From Anoplolepis gracilipes (lineage: Eukaryota; Arthropoda; Insecta; Hymenoptera; Formicidae): 64,000 nucleotides of DNA. This document shows, one piece after another, positions 24,441 through 37,739 of the stretch (within the stretch, counting starts at the first letter, position 1; each line of letters starts with the position of its first letter). The DNA is taken from positions 5,386,001 through 5,450,000 of the forward strand of contig NC_132972.1 in the NCBI RefSeq assembly GCF_047496725.1, given 5' to 3'. The notes below the pieces were generated by a model, which was not told the origin of the DNA, ran no database searches, and saw only the letters and a program-made list of their open reading frames with translations. Position numbers and translations under genes: made by a program.

Positions 24441-27400
24441 TCACATTCCTCTTCGCGGAGCGCTCGGTACTAATAGTTGCAATGCGGTCATCGCGTCCGG
24501 GAACAGAGAGTGATAATTCACTACCGGCACGTAAGCAGCGGTTATGACACGACCGGCAAACCATCGACCATGTAGCGAGTTTACTGCCGCCACGGCAGTT
24601 GCAATCGATGGACACTTCACATAAACGTTGCCCTGCGGTGATGCTTGATCCACGTACACGTGCAGTACGCCACCATGCTTATTGCATTCTTCGATTACAT
24701 CGTCGCGGATCTCCTTTGCCCAATTAGGATTTGTCTCACTGAAATAAAAAACGATATAAAAATTATAAATTTGAATTAATTTTGCAGAAAAATACAGTTC
24801 TATTATTAATAATATTTATATGAATTTAATTTAATATTTAATAAAATTAATATTAATAGATTAATAACGTGTGTGTGATTACTCAAAAAATATTTCTACA
24901 AAATCCTTGTCATATTATCATTAATTTGCATATGATTGTTTTCAGATGCTTAAGTATGATAATATTTTTTTTTTGCATATATATTCCCCCTAGTGAAAGT
25001 ATGGCACACATGACACCAGGTCTACAAATATGCAATGTACGAAGTAAATTCGTAAATGCTGCTTTGATATGAAGAAATCTAAGCGACTTACTTTTGTGGA
25101 TCGAACATGTTTGATAACATAAAGCACTGCGTTGCGATTGGAGGCGCTGCCTGAGGTGGCGGTTGTGGTTGTGTCATAACTGGAGCCATATTTAAAGCGT
25201 TTGCTGCAGCAGGAGGAATTTCCAGGCCGGTACCTTCCGCCAATTTGAACATCAATTGTAATCTGTAAGAATTATATTATACAAATGTTTTAAACATATT
25301 ATATTGTATTATGTTCATATGTGTATATATTTCTATTCTTTTCTTTTATGTATAAGTATGTATCCTTTCTCTTTCATCATATTTTACGTACCTTCCAGTT
25401 GCACCGAGATCAATACCACTACGATCTAATTCATCTGTGTCAAGAAGAGAAGGTCCTTGAATCAGATCAGTTCGCTCCGTTACATTGCCAACTTTCATAG
25501 GTCTACCAGCGAGCTCGAATCCATTCAATTGTTCTAAAGCTTTCTTCGCATCATCTGCATTTCTGAACTGTAATAAAGATTTTGAATTTTATATAGATAT
25601 AATATTTGACATTTACATGAATTGAAAGCTATCAACTCAATTATTGTATAAATAATAACTTTGCATATATTTAAAACAAAGACATTTGCATAATAGGACT
25701 AGAAAATCACATAAGACTAGAAAAACTTACCGTCAAGAAACCATAACCTTTGCTGCGTCCAGTCTCAGGGTCCATAATTAATTGTATGTTATCGATCTTT
25801 CCAAACGGCTCGAAAATTCCGCGAAGCATATCTTCTGTAATATTAAAATGCAAAGATCCTACATACAATCGCATGGGTCCTGTTTGTCCTTTAGGCATTA
25901 GGTTTGGCATCGAGTTGCCCATGCGATTCTTCTCAGCTTGTGTATGCTGTACTACAATAGGTACTCCAAGGAGCTTCTGACCTGATAGACCGAGAGCCTA
26001 CAAAACAATATAAAGATAAAGAAAATATTTTCTTAATTATTTGTTTCTTAAAAAAAAATTTATTTAAAATTACGCTGAATGAACACATGCTTAGGAAGAC
26101 ATTATTTCGAAAAATATCATTTAACCAGTTATCTCTAATTGTATAACAATGTGAATATACTTACGAGTGTCACACTTTCTGGATCTTTGAATTCGACATA
26201 AGCAATGCCTTTAAATCTTCGAGTTTTGTTGCAAGTTATAAGTCTAACGTCTTGTACTTTTCCTACACTTGAAAAAAATTCTTCCAAATCACGTGCACGA
26301 ATTCGTTGACTTAGTTGCATACAAAAAACAGTTCGGGCATCTCGCTCCTCTGGTGTTAATTCATCATTTCTGAAAAAAAGAAAAAATTATTGTCAGTAAA
26401 TATAAAAAAGAAAATATAATAAATGTTGAAATATTCTAATTTATAAATTTGATATTGTTGAATATTAATTTCTGTTACTATAATATGTGTACAATAGTAA
26501 CAAAACAAGTGGACTTTATATCCAAATTAATTTAGCATAAATATTTCCCCCAAAATCATAGATAGCAACTTTATGATTGGGTCTAGTCAATTATGCATTT
26601 CAAGATATAGAATTATAAAATCTTTATTTGGGATTGGCCATATAATCATTGAGAAGTAATGCTTCATTTAAATCCATCATACAAAAGAAGATTATTTAAA
26701 ACTATTAATTAGATTAATTTTCATAAAATACAATTTTTTAAATTTAAATAGAAAAGACAAATCAATAAGAGATAGCAAACACAAATAAACTAGTATCTAT
26801 GATATGTGTTGTAAAAATAACGAAACGTTTTGATCTTTAATCAAATATGATATTTTCATAAAATATCTCAACTTATATAAGATATACTTACATTCCAAGA
26901 GGACTGTGACCTTTGCCAAACGGTGGTCGGGCTCTAGGAAGAGTGAGCGGCGTTAATGATCTCTTTCTTCTTCTATCCCTATCCCTGTCTCTGTCTCGCC
27001 TGTCCCTGTCCCTGTCGTTGTCACGATCCCTGTCGCGGTCCCGCCTCTCTCGTGATCGTGATCTGCGTCGACGATCGCGCTCGCGATCGCGATCCCTATC
27101 CCGATCGCGATCCCGGTCCCTGTCTCTGTCACGATCCCGCCGATCTTTGTCCTTTTCCCGACGGTCGCGATCTCGAGATCGTGAACGAGAACGCGAACGA
27201 TGTTTGCTTTTCCTACAAAAAGAAAAGTACTTCAATTAAAAAGATTCGCTCAAAATGAAGGTGATCAAGTAATGTTCAATAAATCTTTGAAAGTATACCA
27301 AAGTGGAGACAAAGTATCCGTGTAATCGTTATTGTAGATATATGTCAGATATTAGCTTATGCTAGACACCAAACTAAACAAAAAATGTTCAAGATCAAAA

Positions 27401-29457
27401 TTTCAAGATATTTAAATCATAAACAAATAAAAACTGAGAAGGTAAGTAATATTTATAAAATTTAAAAGTTTCTAAAAGAATATAAAAATCTCTAGAAGAA
27501 TATTGAAAATAGGTATAAAACATTTTGCAAGATAATTTCAAAAATTTATAGAATATACTATAGAGTAAGAAATAAAAAAAGATATCGACATCTCTCCACC
27601 AATATTTGTGTAATAATTATAAAATTTTATCATTACATTATATGTATATTACTAGTATATTTCTGGATTGAATTATATTTGGTATTATTGTTCTTTTATA
27701 GAAATTTACATAAATAATGTGATATGTATGTAGAATATAAAATGAATGAATGCGCTCGAAAATACGCATTTTTAATTTTCTAATAATACCTATATTCAGC
27801 TATAGAAAACAAAATTGCGTTATCAAACTTTTTATTTAAATATCGAGTTTGCTGAGACTCGGTTGTGCTACGATAACGCAAGGCCATGCGTTCGTGATTT
27901 TATATAATTATGTTTTTATTAAGAATTGTCAAGGAAAATATGGATTTCGCGAGAGGAGTCTGTAATACAGATAGTCTTCCTATATATACTTACCATCGTC
28001 AGGTTTAACCTTTGGAATTATCAAATTAACCAGCATTTACACTAATTGTATGGGGTCTATAACAAAGAGAATAAAACTTCAGATGGGTCTGTTAAGGCGA
28101 AAACTAATGCTGCTTCAATTATGGCGTAAAGACATGGTTATGCGAAATCACAGCAGTGGCGCAAGAGATAACACTTTAGTAAAGACTTTCCTCTTTAATA
28201 TAACTCGACAGTATAAATTTGCAATTCATCAGAATTAGCATGCTAACACAACACTAGAATTACAATTTGGTTTGATTTTTTGACAATTGATAATTTTGAC
28301 AACTTATACAATTTTATAAGTATATATATATATTTATATATAGTTTCGGATTAAAAGGACATCCTAACAAAGACGCAAAAAGATTTTAATGCGAGAAAAT
28401 TGAATGAAAACTGATTGTTTACAGTTACCAAATTTTATCATAATCTTTTCTCTTGAAGTCCATCAAAATTAAATTGAAAAAAAATCAAAGTGTTTCTAAT
28501 TTTTAATTGCTGTGCAAAACATGATTAAACGTTATCATACCATCAATCACCCCATTATTTATACTAATGCATTGCATTCAATGTCATAATTCAGATGTAT
28601 CAATATAAATTGCTTATTTCAAAAGCGACCCAAATAAAAATCTCAAAATGTGATTAATAAAAGTGAAATGATGACAATTAGGTCGATAATTGTGTCTTGG
28701 CACAAAGACACTGTTCTAGAACAGTTTTTAACGTGATAGAGTGACCTATAATCTCGCTTACAATTAGTTTCAAAGTTAAATACGAGGGTCGTGCAATTAA
28801 GAGTCTCGTAACTCTTGATTTAACATTCTCCACTTAATTTAGTTCTTAATATAACTAAATAATTCACATGTTTTACTCACCCAGACGACTTGCGACTAGA
28901 CCCATTCTCCTTGGAGGACTTGTCTTTGGAGGAGGAGTCCTGCTCCTACGAACAGCAAACAGTTGAGTGCCATGCCAGCCAGTCGATGTGGCAGGGACGC
29001 GCGAACAAGGGGACAAAAAGCAAATCGTAGAACGTTAGTAAATTTCGTAACAACAGTGTTTCTTTTTTTTTTTCTTTTTTTTTTTTGTTTAGCTATATAT
29101 GAAATTATATACAAATATAATAACGTTATTATCTCTTTTCTTGGTTCTCTACAAATATATCAAATTCGACAAGAATTGGGAACGAGAGAATCTCTTTTCT
29201 TTTTCCTGTCGATATTACTACGGTAGCAACCTTTTCTCCTTGCTGCGGAAGAGCAATGCTATTTTTTTTTTATGCTGGCTGACAGAAACAGACGTCGGCG
29301 TCAATTCTCGTGCTCTTTCTCATCTTTTTTTTCTGTTCGTTTGATTTTTTCCAGGACTCTATATAGGTCTCCGAGAGCGCTGAGGAACGGGAAGGTATGA
29401 GAAATAAAGAAAGAGAGCGAAGGTGAGAGAGAGCATGTGTGTGATAGAGATAGAGAA

Positions 29458-29500
<43 letters not shown>

Positions 29501-32358
29501 GTGAGACAGACGGGGTGAGCATAGCGATGCGACGCGGTCGCATGCACCTGGCTCAGACTTACCAATCGCTTTATCGGGTTTTAGGAAAGCATTGCAATCT
29601 TGGGTTGAGCATGCCTTGGTCTTTAAACTACCAATGGCCAACCACACATCCTTTTTCTTCTGCAAAAGAGAGCCCTCATCAAAGACAGCACGATTTCAAA
29701 GCGAGAGACGCGAGTGAGCAACCCTAATCGCTACGATTGCCTACGATTGCCCGCGCGCATTTACCGATTACAGGGAATGTATCTCTCGTTAATTGGGAAC
29801 AGTTTTATCAAATCAACCTCTTTTCCTTCCCGGTACACAGGGAAGAAATCAACCGGGAGAAGCACTTGTGCAACTCGCGCAGATCTACGATCTGGCCGAG
29901 TCCAGAGAAAATGTTTCTTTTATTCTCGCTGAAATACAAATACGTTGCATTTGAATAATAATAACACGTATATGCAAGTAATGAACATTTCAATATGAAG
30001 ACGAATTTTTTCGTTCGTTTAATTGACATCAAATTTGATTAAGATAAATGGATTATTCTTATGAGAATAATCTTAAGAGAACATAAAAGCAACATTTTCT
30101 TTAATAAATTTCATTATAATTTTCTTTTTCACACAATTTGCTGTCATACTTTCTTGTAATTGTTTATCAACACAAGATATAATATGCTTATAAAATTCCT
30201 ATCCATTTCTTGAAGAAGAAACACATTTTTTAACATGTTTATAATACATGTATATAATATATTATTATAGCATTAATAATTTATATAAAAAATGATATAT
30301 CAGAAAAAAACTTATTACACAATTTCAATTCTTATTGTTGTGTTTTTATTTTAATATCCTTTGCAACATTGAAGCTATATGCATGTGTATGCTATCTAAA
30401 GTGCTGAGTCAACAAGATGGATAGGTATTTTGTAAACAACTCTGGAATATCCAGTTTTACAAGATACACAATAAGCATTGCTGAAAGCAACGTAAGAATT
30501 ACGGAAGCCTGACGTGTCTTCTGTCGCACCGCAAATAAGTGTTGTGATACCTGATGGCATTACCTAGAAGGCAAATTGCTATCATTATAAATTGTACAAA
30601 AAAAACCAGTGGGCAGGGTATTTAAATATTTTGTAAAATAAGTTCGCTCGCACGAACATTATGCAAGTAAAATATTTTGAGATTCCATAAAAATATACTA
30701 TAGAACTTTAGCATTTTGACGATTGCATGTTTAATAGAATATTTGATGAGCACATATTGTATCTTTGCTATAAAAATTATTTTAGTATGTTTCGCTATAA
30801 ATTGAGAAAAGTAATCAAATGATATGTAATATAAAAATAAAATAGAAAAAAGAATACACACAAACATAAAAAAATAATATTGCAAATAATATTTTACAAA
30901 TCATGAGAGAATATTTAAAAATCGGCAAACTGTGTATTATTACATAATGCAAAAATAAAACAAGTAATTAAGAGAATGCATAAAAAAACATGATTAAAAA
31001 AATATATTACATTTAGTTATGATTTGAGAGAAGTAAAATTAATAAAAATGTGTAACTAAATATTTCTCTTACAAATGTTATTTTTTTTTATTTATCTTTG
31101 AAGAGAGAGAGAGAAAGAGAAGAAGGATAGAAATAGATTATCATCATAATGTTATTATATATGCAAAGTATTTTCTTTATACCTTATAAATAAGATAATA
31201 CCTTTTTATCTAGGCAAAATAATTTTATATTAACAGAAGTAGTTTTGAATTCAGAGAACTATTGTTTTGTATCATTAAGTATAATGCAAGAATATTCAAT
31301 CCAATATGTATAAAAGTTGTACGTATTAATCTTTGAACATATATAATAACTTAACTTTTTTCTTTTTAAACAATGTTGAAATCCTTCAAGCCACAAATTC
31401 ATAAGTACTTGGGTCTGTCTATCTTTAAATTCATAAATGCTAAAATTCAGAGATCCTAGAAATTCTTCAATCGTTAAATTCTTAATCAGACATTCTTAAA
31501 TTCAAACATATTCACACATTCATTCAGTCTTCGTTCACAAATAAGCAAAGAACCTCTGTAATTCCTGTCTAAAGGTATCCAATGTCATCACATGTTCAAA
31601 CAGCCAAAACTTTTCATCACTGTTGAGATCTGCCTCCAGCGTGCAACGCCATCATGACGATGCATGATCTACATTCTAATGTTACAAAACATTACGCCTT
31701 TGTAAGACAATAAAAGAAAAAACAATTAGAAAAAAAAAAAGAAATGGAGACAGAGACAAAAGAGATAGAAAAAAAAAAAAAAAAAAGAATTAAATAGAGA
31801 ATGATGTTAGATGATTGCTATATCTTAATACCTCGTCTTTCAAGTGCATTCTAGGAACTCGCTGGCGAACATCCTACGAGCGCGAGGGTACATGTTACGT
31901 ACCATCTATAAGTACAGAAAACGGAGGTGTTGATCAATAGTTGGTATATCACAGACAAGGGCGTACTTTGTTCTACACACACATATACATATATATATAA
32001 TATATATACATATATAAAAAACTATCCATATATCACAAAGAGAGAAAGAGTAAAAAATAGAATGAGCGAAAGTGAGTGGGACAGAAGGGAACGGTGGATT
32101 CTCTTTCTCTCCTATACGGCGTGTATAAAAACAAAAAATAAAAAAAATAAAAAAAAAAAAAAACAAATTAAAGCACGTCTCGTGCATTCAGATAATACAG
32201 ATCCACATACGTGAGCGAGTCGAAAAACGGTGACAAGATAGATTGAGAAAGAGAAAATGACAGAGAAGAGAGAAGAGTAAACTTGTTGGAAAAGCAAGAC
32301 TTACCCCCTTCTTGTACGGTGCCTCCAGCATCGCTTCGACATCCAAATCCTCCGCCAT
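24441..32358 (-). CDS. Rbm39: RNA-binding protein 39 / Caper splicing factor (518 aa, complete)
   Basis: A nuclear SR-like splicing factor that cooperates with U2AF and SF3B1 and acts as a transcriptional coactivator. Exons in transcript order are 32305-32358, 28881-28945, 26892-27212, 26165-26369, 25731-25997, 25392-25567, 25092-25262 and 24441-24738. All phases match, giving 518 residues (human 530 or 524). The order is: start MAEDLDVEAMLEAPYKK; a Lys/Ser linker; an RS/RD-rich region (about residues 41-130); RRM1 (about 160-235, RTVFCMQL); RRM2 (about 258-333, MRLYVGSLHFNITEDM); and a C-terminal U2AF-homology RRM3 with the RWF motif (HGRWFAG). The residues matching human M265, G268, E271 and P272 in RRM2 (here M272, G275, E278, P279) are kept. 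Intron 1 is about 3.4 kb. The gene is head-to-head with the C19orf47-like gene. Confidence 0.97.
26960..27190 (-). repeat. Low-complexity RS/RD-coding repeat
   Basis: A run of CGATCG/CGGGAC/AGGGAT-type hexamers encodes alternating Arg-Asp and Arg-Ser in RBM39 exon 3. Both strands are open in this stretch, so the plus-strand frames over it are shadows. Confidence 0.85.
29460..29497 (+). repeat. (GA)n microsatellite in RBM39 intron 1
   Basis: An uninterrupted GA run of about 38 bp within a purine-rich stretch (29390-29515). It accounts for the large Ser/Leu-rich and Arg/Glu-rich shadow frames here. Confidence 0.95.
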
Positions 32359-33517
32359 CGCGCGAGTCGGAGAGCTCTCTGAAACGCCACGCATTAGCAG
32401 ACCAGACTTTTCACGCTGCTCGACGAGAAGACAGAAAGATATCTATTGTATGTACGAGAGAGGAGCTTGAGACTGGCTATTTACTACAAGCTATGACGTA
32501 CAATAGACGAGCGCTCTAAATAGAACGACTCGAGCGCTGATCGAGAGTTTAAAAACGCGAAAATGATCGCTACGCGACGACGACGACGACGTAGACGAGC
32601 TCAGGAAAATGGCAGACAAGCGAATCCGTCGACTAACTCTCTCCTCCTCCCGGAAGTGACGCCCGTCAATACGCGAGTCGTTTGACAACTGTGGATTGTG
32701 GATACCGCTGTCACGGAAGTGCGCTCAGTTTGGCGCTTCAATGACTCCGAAGCGTTTCATCGACCAATCGAAGCGAAGATCTCTTTGCTTCTTTCATCCT
32801 GATTTGCTGCAAGATGGTTACTTTTAACTCGAAGCGTCGCGTCTAGATAATTCATACGTCATGACTCTGTCACTCGAGAGAAGGATAAATTCAATAATAC
32901 GTTTTTTATCGATCGACTCAATGTTACAATAATTGTTTATTTTTTATTTTATATTAATCTTTTTCTCACGAATCTAATGTTTATAGGGCAAAATTGTCGG
33001 ACAATTTGAATCATATATGTAAGCATTATATCTAAATGGACATCTAATAACCAATCAGCCTCGCGCTTCAACGGAAATGATAATAGACAGCTGGTTACGA
33101 TTGGCTACCCCATCTCCAGTTTGTACCTCGTTCGGTTGGTTCGTAGACTTGGTTGTGTGTGAATTGCGTTTATGTACATTATGTATATATCTTATTAAAT
33201 ATATATGTAGGCATGATGGAGCTTCGGAAATGGTATCTTGGTGTTTATTAATAATTTTCTTCGCCGTTGTTTGAAATACGAGTCCAGAAACGATCCATAA
33301 TTAGCCGGTACAATCAGGAACCATTAACAAACTTCCTGTAAATTTATTTCTGATCCGGTAGCTTTTTATGGTTACAATTTGGAACTTAATCGCAGCGGCT
33401 CTTCGCAAAATGTACAAGAAACGGGAAGAGATATACTTATGAAGTATAGTTAAGTTTCTCGATTAATTGTTCGCGAAAAAGCACAGAATAAAAGTTATCA
33501 TATACTTGACTGTTAAG
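32359..33517. promoter_or_regulatory. Divergent promoter region of RBM39 and the C19orf47-like gene
   Basis: 1.16 kb separates the two start codons of head-to-head genes. The RBM39-proximal half (32359-32880) is CpG-rich, with repeated CGA units at 32571-32590. The other half is AT-rich and has an ATCGAT-containing DRE-like site at 32908-32917. No TATA box stands out, fitting housekeeping-type initiation. No coding exon was found. Confidence 0.55.
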
Positions 33518-34883
33518 ATGGATGCATCCTTGTCAGGTGAGAAATGCGAACATGTTTTAGAACAATTTTTCAAGTTTAGTATTATGAAAATTATTCACAT
33601 TTACACACTGTTTTAAAAGATAAATAAATATTGTAAATAATTTAGTGTTGCTTATACAATTTACTCTACATGATCTAATGGGTTGTAGAAATTTTTTTGT
33701 AACTTATTTGTTAAACTTGGTATATAAATATGTTTTATAATTCTATATATCGTAATTTTTATTCTGTTATAGCTTATTGGGTAAAGTTTTTCAAAGGGGC
33801 TGGATTTTCGCAAGATGTTGCCACCAAACATGCAGTTGTATTCTCTAACAATCGTATTAAACCAGATATGTTACCAGATTTAGATAAACCTAGTCTAAAA
33901 GAGATGGGTATTATATTAATGGGCGATATGATTGCTATTTTGAGATATGCCAAGAAAGTTGTGGAAGAAACAACATGTGAAAGATTTTTAGTCGACTCGG
34001 AAGATATAGTTTCAGCTCCAAAAGTTAATTCAAAACCTGTTGCAAAGAAAGTAGTCAAAGAAATTGGCAATAAGGCGATAGTTTCATTAGCTTCAAAAAC
34101 AGAACCTACAAAGAAGATAGTTAAACCTTTGTCTACAACAACAAAAAAGATTGTGACCATAAAGAAACCAATATCTGCATTGAACACTAACAATACTAAT
34201 CAAAAGCAAACTTCTATCAAAAGAAAATTAGTGTCAGAAGAAGCTTATGAAGATGATGATGATAATTGGAATATCATGGAAAAGAAGGCCAAAGCGATAA
34301 ATGGCAAGGACGACAACATTGAATATACCATCACTGTTCCCAAGTCATCAAGCATAAGAACTTCAGTAAAAACTCTTAAAAAGCCTGTTGAACAAAAGCG
34401 AACAGTATTTGACAGACTAGGTGATAGTTCCGTTACAAGCACAACCAATTTAGCTGATACAACGCCTACTTTTAACATTACTGGCGTCAGCAAAGATGTA
34501 TTCAAAAGATCAACTAGTGTGTTTAAGCGTCTTGGCGACATAGATGATAAGAAGGATCATGTAACTAGTGCAGGAATACTTAAGAATGGGTCGGGAATCA
34601 GTTCACCAGGTATATTGAAGAATCGGATATCACCTAGTGCACGTACATCGATTATAACGACGAAAAGAGTTATACCTAAAACTACTGGTACTATGCACGC
34701 TGATCATGAACCCAAAAGGAAAATTGCTTTGAACAACACAAGTCGCATACTTAAATTGAAAAAAGAGGTAGTATCTGATGGTAACATCGTACTAGCTCTT
34801 ACACCAAACAGTGAAAAAGTCACCAAACCTTCAGTTACATCTGGCAAATTAGGTGTGTATATATACATGTAGAAAATTTTTTA

Positions 34884-34925
<42 letters not shown>

Positions 34926-35099
34926 ACAACAGTTATATATATTGATAATATTATTGTTACAGCTTCGGAGCGACTCATCTCCATACCAGCTAAGGCACGC
35001 CTTGGCACAACCACTGCCAAACAAGTGACTTTTAGTAAAGTGGCGACAGTGACGCACGTCAAGAAAGCAGATGTTTTCAGTCGCCTAGGCTTTGCCTAG
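33518..35099 (+). CDS. C19orf47: C19orf47-like SAM-domain protein (411 aa, complete)
   Basis: The exons are 33518-33536 (a 19-nt first coding exon), 33773-34852 and 34963-35099. Junction codons rebuild cleanly (G|CT Ala twice), giving 411 residues. The N-terminus (about 6-75, YWVKFFKGAGFS... NNRIKPDMLPDLD... LMGDMIAILRYAKK) matches the SAM-like domain of human C19orf47 as I remember it. The rest is Lys/Ser/Thr-rich and probably disordered. It holds three copies of a VF-x-RLG motif: TVFDRLGD, SVFKRLGD and the C-terminal DVFSRLGFA. The family is nuclear-type and poorly characterised, so no biochemical role is claimed. The short first exon makes the start less certain than the rest. An AATAAA follows at 35477. 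Confidence 0.88.
34890..34920 (+). repeat. (TA)n microsatellite in the last intron of the C19orf47-like gene
   Basis: About 15 TA units fill much of the 110-bp intron, close to its 5' splice site. Confidence 0.95.
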
Positions 35100-35412
35100 G
35101 CTAACAAAATGGATTGTCATTTATCTATCAATTCTGTATTGTGTAATGCGATATAACTGACGCATGTGAGAAAGCGAACAAATGATTGAAAAATTGATAC
35201 GGGATGATTTAAAGCGCACACAATCTTAAATTATCTAAATCTTGCATGGCATTGTCGACCTTATTGTGACTCTGGAAACCTTAAAGATATACTTAATTTA
35301 ATGGATATCTCATAGTGTGTTGCTCGAAACATCTCTGGACATCATTATAGCTTTTCGAACTGCATAATTTAGATATTTTCTCGATTAAATACTTTCCAAG
35401 ATTAATTCTGTC

Positions 35413-36062
35413 AATAATTTTTGTAAAAACTTGAGAAATTGATTTTTTAAGTTTCTTTTTAAAGTGAGTTGATGGAAATAAATTAGAGAAATTAACTATA
35501 TATTTGATATTTTAAATACATGCATTAACTGTATTTTACAGCATTTTAAAAAATATTTAATGATTGTGAGTGCTTAAATTTTTATTTGCATAAATGTGTA
35601 TTTAAATTTTGGAAAAAACTGCTTTATCTGATAATTGTTGAATCCTTCATAACTTCAAAATCTTGAATGTGCACCCATATCAAAATACTGATCAAAATAA
35701 TAAGTTCAATTTATATGTACAGATAAGAAGATTTTTATCATTATATTTATATTAAAAGAATTTTATCATTATTTATATTTATATTAAAAGAATTTTTTTA
35801 TCATTATTTATATTTATATTAAGAATTATTTTACGAATAACAGATGAAGCAGTTTTTTTAATACACATTTATACAAATAAAAATTTAAACACAGTCATTA
35901 AATATTTTTTTAAATGCTGTAAAATACACACAGCTAACATGCGTATTTAAAAAATGAAATATATAGTTAATCTCTCTAACTCATTTTTATCAAGAACTCA
36001 CTTTAAAAAGTTAAGAAACTTAAAAAAATCAGTTTCGCAAGTTTTTACACATTTTTACTGGA
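35413..36062. mobile_element. Large palindromic element with arms of about 220 bp
   Basis: Left arm about 35413-35635 and right arm about 35845-36062 are imperfect reverse complements. Matching blocks include TAAGTTTCTT, TTTAAAGTGAGTT, ATATATAGTTAA-type segments, TAATGACTGTG-type segments and AAATGTGTATT. The spacer of about 210 bp contains three copies of a TTTATATTTATATTAA-type unit of about 33 bp (35727-35824). The right terminus reads CAGTAAAAATGTG inward, resembling Tc1/mariner-type ends. No target duplication is clear. No transposase ORF is present. The left arm overlaps the candidate poly(A) signal of the upstream gene. Confidence 0.72.
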
Positions 36063-36770
36063 CTCATCATCGTTAGAAAAATTATTCGAGACTCTTTCAA
36101 TTATATATCAATTATATATGCTTTTATTAATTTGAGAAGCTTTTAGTTATATACCAATGCTTTCACTAATTATAGTCCTATTAACGAAAAAGATCAATGA
36201 CGATTATGAGGAAAGTGAACGGGAATGATGAAGCGCGTATTTATCGTTATTGCGTTCTCCGCTGAGAAACATTGTTTAGGTCCCATCTAGATAAAATCTA
36301 GATCTTAAGCTGGATATCTTTTGTATCTTTGCTTCATTGTCAATCGCGAGTGATTAGCGAACCGTGGTTTGTATAGAATAATTTCTCCAGCTGCCAGTTG
36401 CAGCGACATTGATTAGCGCTAATCAAATCGATTGATTTCATTTCTTTTTTGTTATGATATACAAGATACTTATATCGTTAATCAGAGTCGCTTGCAAGGC
36501 TACTACAAGAGTGTTGTTACAAATAACGCGTACGGTGTAAATATAATAAAAGAGATATTGACATTTTATATTTACGAATTTAGTGACGTGTATGAATTGC
36601 TCGGACATAATTTAATGTGACGTATATCGTTTTTGTTTTCTAATAAGAAAACATTACGAATTTACAATAGAAATAATGCAACTATTTTTCTTTTTTTTTT
36701 GCTTTAGATTTTTTTTAATAATTTAATTCTGTATGGAGAAAATGAAGAAAATACAAGTGTGTATCCCTAT

Positions 36771-36874
36771 CAGCACACATGTTCAAAAGATGTTTATAAT
36801 AGATCTACAGAATATTAAAATATGTTTTAACATTCTATGGATTTCTTATAAACATCTTTTGAACATGTGTGCTG
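36771..36874. repeat. 104-bp nearly loopless hairpin with perfect 29-bp outer stem
   Basis: The outer stem starts CAGCACACATGTTCAAAAGA, continues for 29 bp and is exactly mirrored at 36846-36874. The inner part (about 36800-36845) is also imperfectly self-complementary, so the whole unit folds with almost no loop. Weaker pairing extends a few bases outside (CCCTAT against CCCTAA). It may be a palindromic MITE or the source of a hairpin RNA. Confidence 0.85.
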
Positions 36875-37529
36875 TTAGGGTTCTTAAATAAGATACAATT
36901 GTATTTTAAATGTGAAATTGTGCATGTTAGCCTTTTCGATCTTAAGAAAAAGCAATTTTTATGCAAAATTATCTTTTTATACTTCACGAGATATTTTACA
37001 TGAGACAAATGTATGAACGAGCAATTATAGATTATGTATTTAGATATTTGTTCTCTTATCTGTATTTTCCATACTTTTTTCAACATCTTTTTCCTTCCTT
37101 TCTTCCCTTATGTATCATATATTTATTTACATTATAATACATAAGGGTAGATATTGTAACTATTATAGAGGATAAAATATTCTTATATTCTATTTTCGAT
37201 ATTTGTGTTGATATCTTAAATTATTAAAAAATATTGATTGTGACACAATTATGCAATAGATTGATGATTTTATATACTTTATATAGTTGGCAATTATTAA
37301 TATCACATGAACTTGTCGCTATATATATCTATCATGATTTTAATAAATAAGATATGTATAAATATATTCATTAAATTAATATGAACTATCGAATCGCGGC
37401 TTAAAAGAGGTAAAAAACCTACGACTTATATATTCTAATAATTGTTTTTGCCTAACGAATTTTTACAAGTATTTTTGTATAAACAATATCTTATAAAAGC
37501 GTGTAAAAAGAAACTAAAAAAAAAAAATG

Positions 37530-37717
37530 ACAAATTTAATAATATTTGTAAGCTTTTAATTAACACAGAAAATACATTTGCAAACACGAGAAAAAAAACA
37601 AAATATAAATAAATAAAGAACAAAGAAAATTATTTAGTTATTTATACTGTTTTTTTTTTTTCTCGTGTGCTTGTAAATGTATTTTCTAGTGTGTTAAAAA
37701 CTTATAATTAAATTTGT
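37530..37717. repeat. 188-bp palindromic element
   Basis: Left arm blocks ACAAATTTAAT, TTAACACA, GAAAATACATTT, CACGAGAAAAAAAA and TATAAATAA recur in reverse complement and reverse order on the right. The centre is near 37620. It is about 90% self-complementary with small gaps. It is likely a palindromic MITE. Confidence 0.8.
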
Positions 37718-37739
37718 TATTCTTTTAAAACACTCAGAC

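Noticed and set aside
26913..27258. Plus-strand Ser/Leu/Arg-rich frames over RBM39 exon 3
   Set aside because: They are shadows of the RS/RD-coding repeat on the minus strand.
29270..29665. Minus-strand 131-codon frame rich in SLSL repeats
   Set aside because: It is created by the (GA)n microsatellite in RBM39 intron 1; there are no splice signals in phase with neighbouring exons.
35413..36062. Possible intact DNA transposon
   Set aside because: The spacer is only about 210 bp of AT-rich tandem repeat with no transposase frame.
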